64,000 bases of DNA from Roseococcus sp. SYP-B2431 (GTDB lineage Bacteria > Pseudomonadota > Alphaproteobacteria > Acetobacterales > Acetobacteraceae). The position numbers were made by a program, and so were the translations under genes. The DNA lies in assembly GCF_004336745.1 (NCBI RefSeq), contig NZ_SJXD01000025.1, positions 603,713 through 667,712 on the forward strand, given 5' to 3'. Shown one piece after another: positions 63,277 to 64,000 of this stretch. Numbering within the stretch: position 1 is the first letter of the stretch; the number at the start of each line of letters is the position of its first letter. The notes under the pieces were generated by a model, which was not told the origin of the DNA, did no database searches, and was given only the letters and a program-made list of their open reading frames with translations.

Positions 63277-63777
63277 TCAAGGCGTGCGCTTGGGAGCGTG
63301 GCGCTCCGCCCACTCCTCCGCGGTCATCTCCGGCGCCACGTCGATGGCGAAGCTCGTGCCGCGCCTGGGGCTGCGCGCCCTTGGATCGTCCTCCTCGCGA
63401 TCCTGATCGAGACGGATGATCCGCATCAGCTCCTCGTCAGTCATCTCCTCCGGCGTGTATCCACCGCTGATCACCGCGCCAGGCGTGAAGTCATGTTCGA
63501 CCTGCTGCTTCTCCCGCCACCCGGCCCGCGCCTTCATCCAGAAGATGGCCGCGGCGACGTTCTTGCCCTCCGTCGCCATCCGGAACAGCGACTGCGCGAC
63601 CTTGCTCGTCGCCTCGATCGAGCCCTTGTCGATCTCGTTGCGGAAGTGCTTGCGCAGCGTCTTGGCATCGATATCGAAGAACGTCGCGATGTCCTCCTGC
63701 GGGATGCCATAGCCCGACATGGCCCGCACGGTGCGCCGCTGCTCCTCGGTCGGGCGGTAGGCAAGACCCTGGGTCAT
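63277..63777 (-). CDS. Phage-type HTH protein (small-terminase-like)
   Basis: A 166-aa protein. The N-terminal half is a helix-turn-helix: RRTVRAMSGYGIPQEDIATF then DIDAKTLRKHFRNEID; next comes FRMATEGKNVAAAIFWMKAR. This arrangement is typical of prophage proteins encoded before the large terminase, often described as small-terminase- or sigma-like. Its ATG overlaps the methyltransferase stop (ATGA). Probably part of a prophage that continues to the right. Confidence 0.7.
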   Translation of the reverse strand: MTQGLAYRPTEEQRRTVRAMSGYGIPQEDIATFFDIDAKTLRKHFRNEIDKGSIEATSKVAQSLFRMATEGKNVAAAIFWMKARAGWREKQQVEHDFTPGAVISGGYTPEEMTDEELMRIIRLDQDREEDDPRARSPRRGTSFAIDVAPEMTAEEWAERHAPKRTP

Positions 63778-64000
63778 GTCGGCTCTCCAGCGCCCGTCGC
63801 GGGCTCCTCGGCGCGCAGGGCGGCGGTGGCCGCGTAGCTCGCGCCGTCGGCCTCCAGCACCGCCAGGCACCCGGTGAAGGCCTCCCAGCGCAGCACCGCC
63901 ACGTCGACATAGGCCGGCGACAGCTCCACCGCGTGGCAGGAGCGGCCCGACATCTCGGCCGCGATGATCGTGGTGCCGGAGCCGCTGAAGGGTTCATAGA
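63774..64000 (-). CDS. DNA methyltransferase, C-terminal end (cut by window edge)
   Basis: The last 75 codons of a site-specific DNA-methyltransferase. YEPFSGSGTTIIAAEMSGR is the SAM-binding motif placed late, as in beta-class N4/N6 methylases, followed by CHAVELSPAYVDVAVLRWEA. The N-terminal part, often a ParB-like domain in phage relatives, lies beyond the window. Confidence 0.88.
   Translation of the reverse strand, partial: YEPFSGSGTTIIAAEMSGRSCHAVELSPAYVDVAVLRWEAFTGCLAVLEADGASYAATAALRAEEPATGAGEPT

Noticed and set aside
1..64000. CRISPR arrays, rRNA operons, complete tRNA genes
   Set aside because: I looked for regular short repeats with spacers and for conserved RNA segments and saw none.

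Overview
The window is about 64 kb of very GC-rich DNA. Dense ORFs, GTG/TTG starts, many Bug/TctC-type periplasmic receptors, DUF1127 and DUF1264 proteins and a DUF3489-plus-resolvase pair suggest an alphaproteobacterium, most likely a Roseomonas-like member of the Acetobacteraceae. This is inferred from gene content; there is no rRNA to confirm it.

Left part (1-14.5 kb). The end of a patatin-like lipase meets an MBL-fold hydrolase, a Nudix hydrolase, a DUF1264 protein and two tiny hydrophilic proteins. A giant minus-strand ORF (about 1850 aa) fuses maltokinase, malto-oligosyltrehalose trehalohydrolase (TreZ) and 4-alpha-glucanotransferase (MalQ), all three with intact active-site motifs. A compact type III polyketide operon (synthase, methyltransferase, flavoprotein) follows, then a luciferase-like oxidoreductase with a DUF72 protein.

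Middle (14.8-41 kb) is a catabolic region built from repeated modules. Module A (14.8-24.1 kb) has four Bug genes divergent from a TetR gene, then amidohydrolase 1, amidohydrolase 2, a Rieske protein, Bug and a TauD/TfdA dioxygenase. Module C (24.5-28.1 kb) is TetR divergent from Bug plus a D-aminoacylase-type amidohydrolase. Module B (34.0-40.9 kb) is Bug divergent from TetR, amidohydrolase 1, amidohydrolase 2, Rieske, Rieske ferredoxin, FAD ferredoxin reductase and Bug. The paired amidohydrolase-fold proteins with a ferredoxin and reductase, and no ordinary oxygenase, match the layout of the amidohydrolase-fold monooxygenase AibH1H2 with AibG and AibF. A shared box near TTGACnnGTAAGT lies beside all three TetR genes. 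Between C and B are a LysR/AidB-type acyl-CoA dehydrogenase pair and another Bug.

Region 41-46 kb is a gene graveyard: DUF3489 fragments, a frameshifted GH51-like arabinofuranosidase, a frameshifted alpha/beta hydrolase and copies of dispersed repeats. A GIY-YIG nuclease (28 kb) and a flavin monooxygenase (24 kb) are also decayed.

Right part (45.7-64 kb). A PEP-mutase/cupin/SDR operon, LysE exporters with MocR and LysR regulators, two MFS transporters, a GST, three DUF1127 proteins, a solute-binding protein with two SDRs, an intact DUF3489-resolvase pair, a DUF6152/DUF6644 pair, and at the edge two phage-type genes (HTH protein and the end of a DNA methyltransferase).
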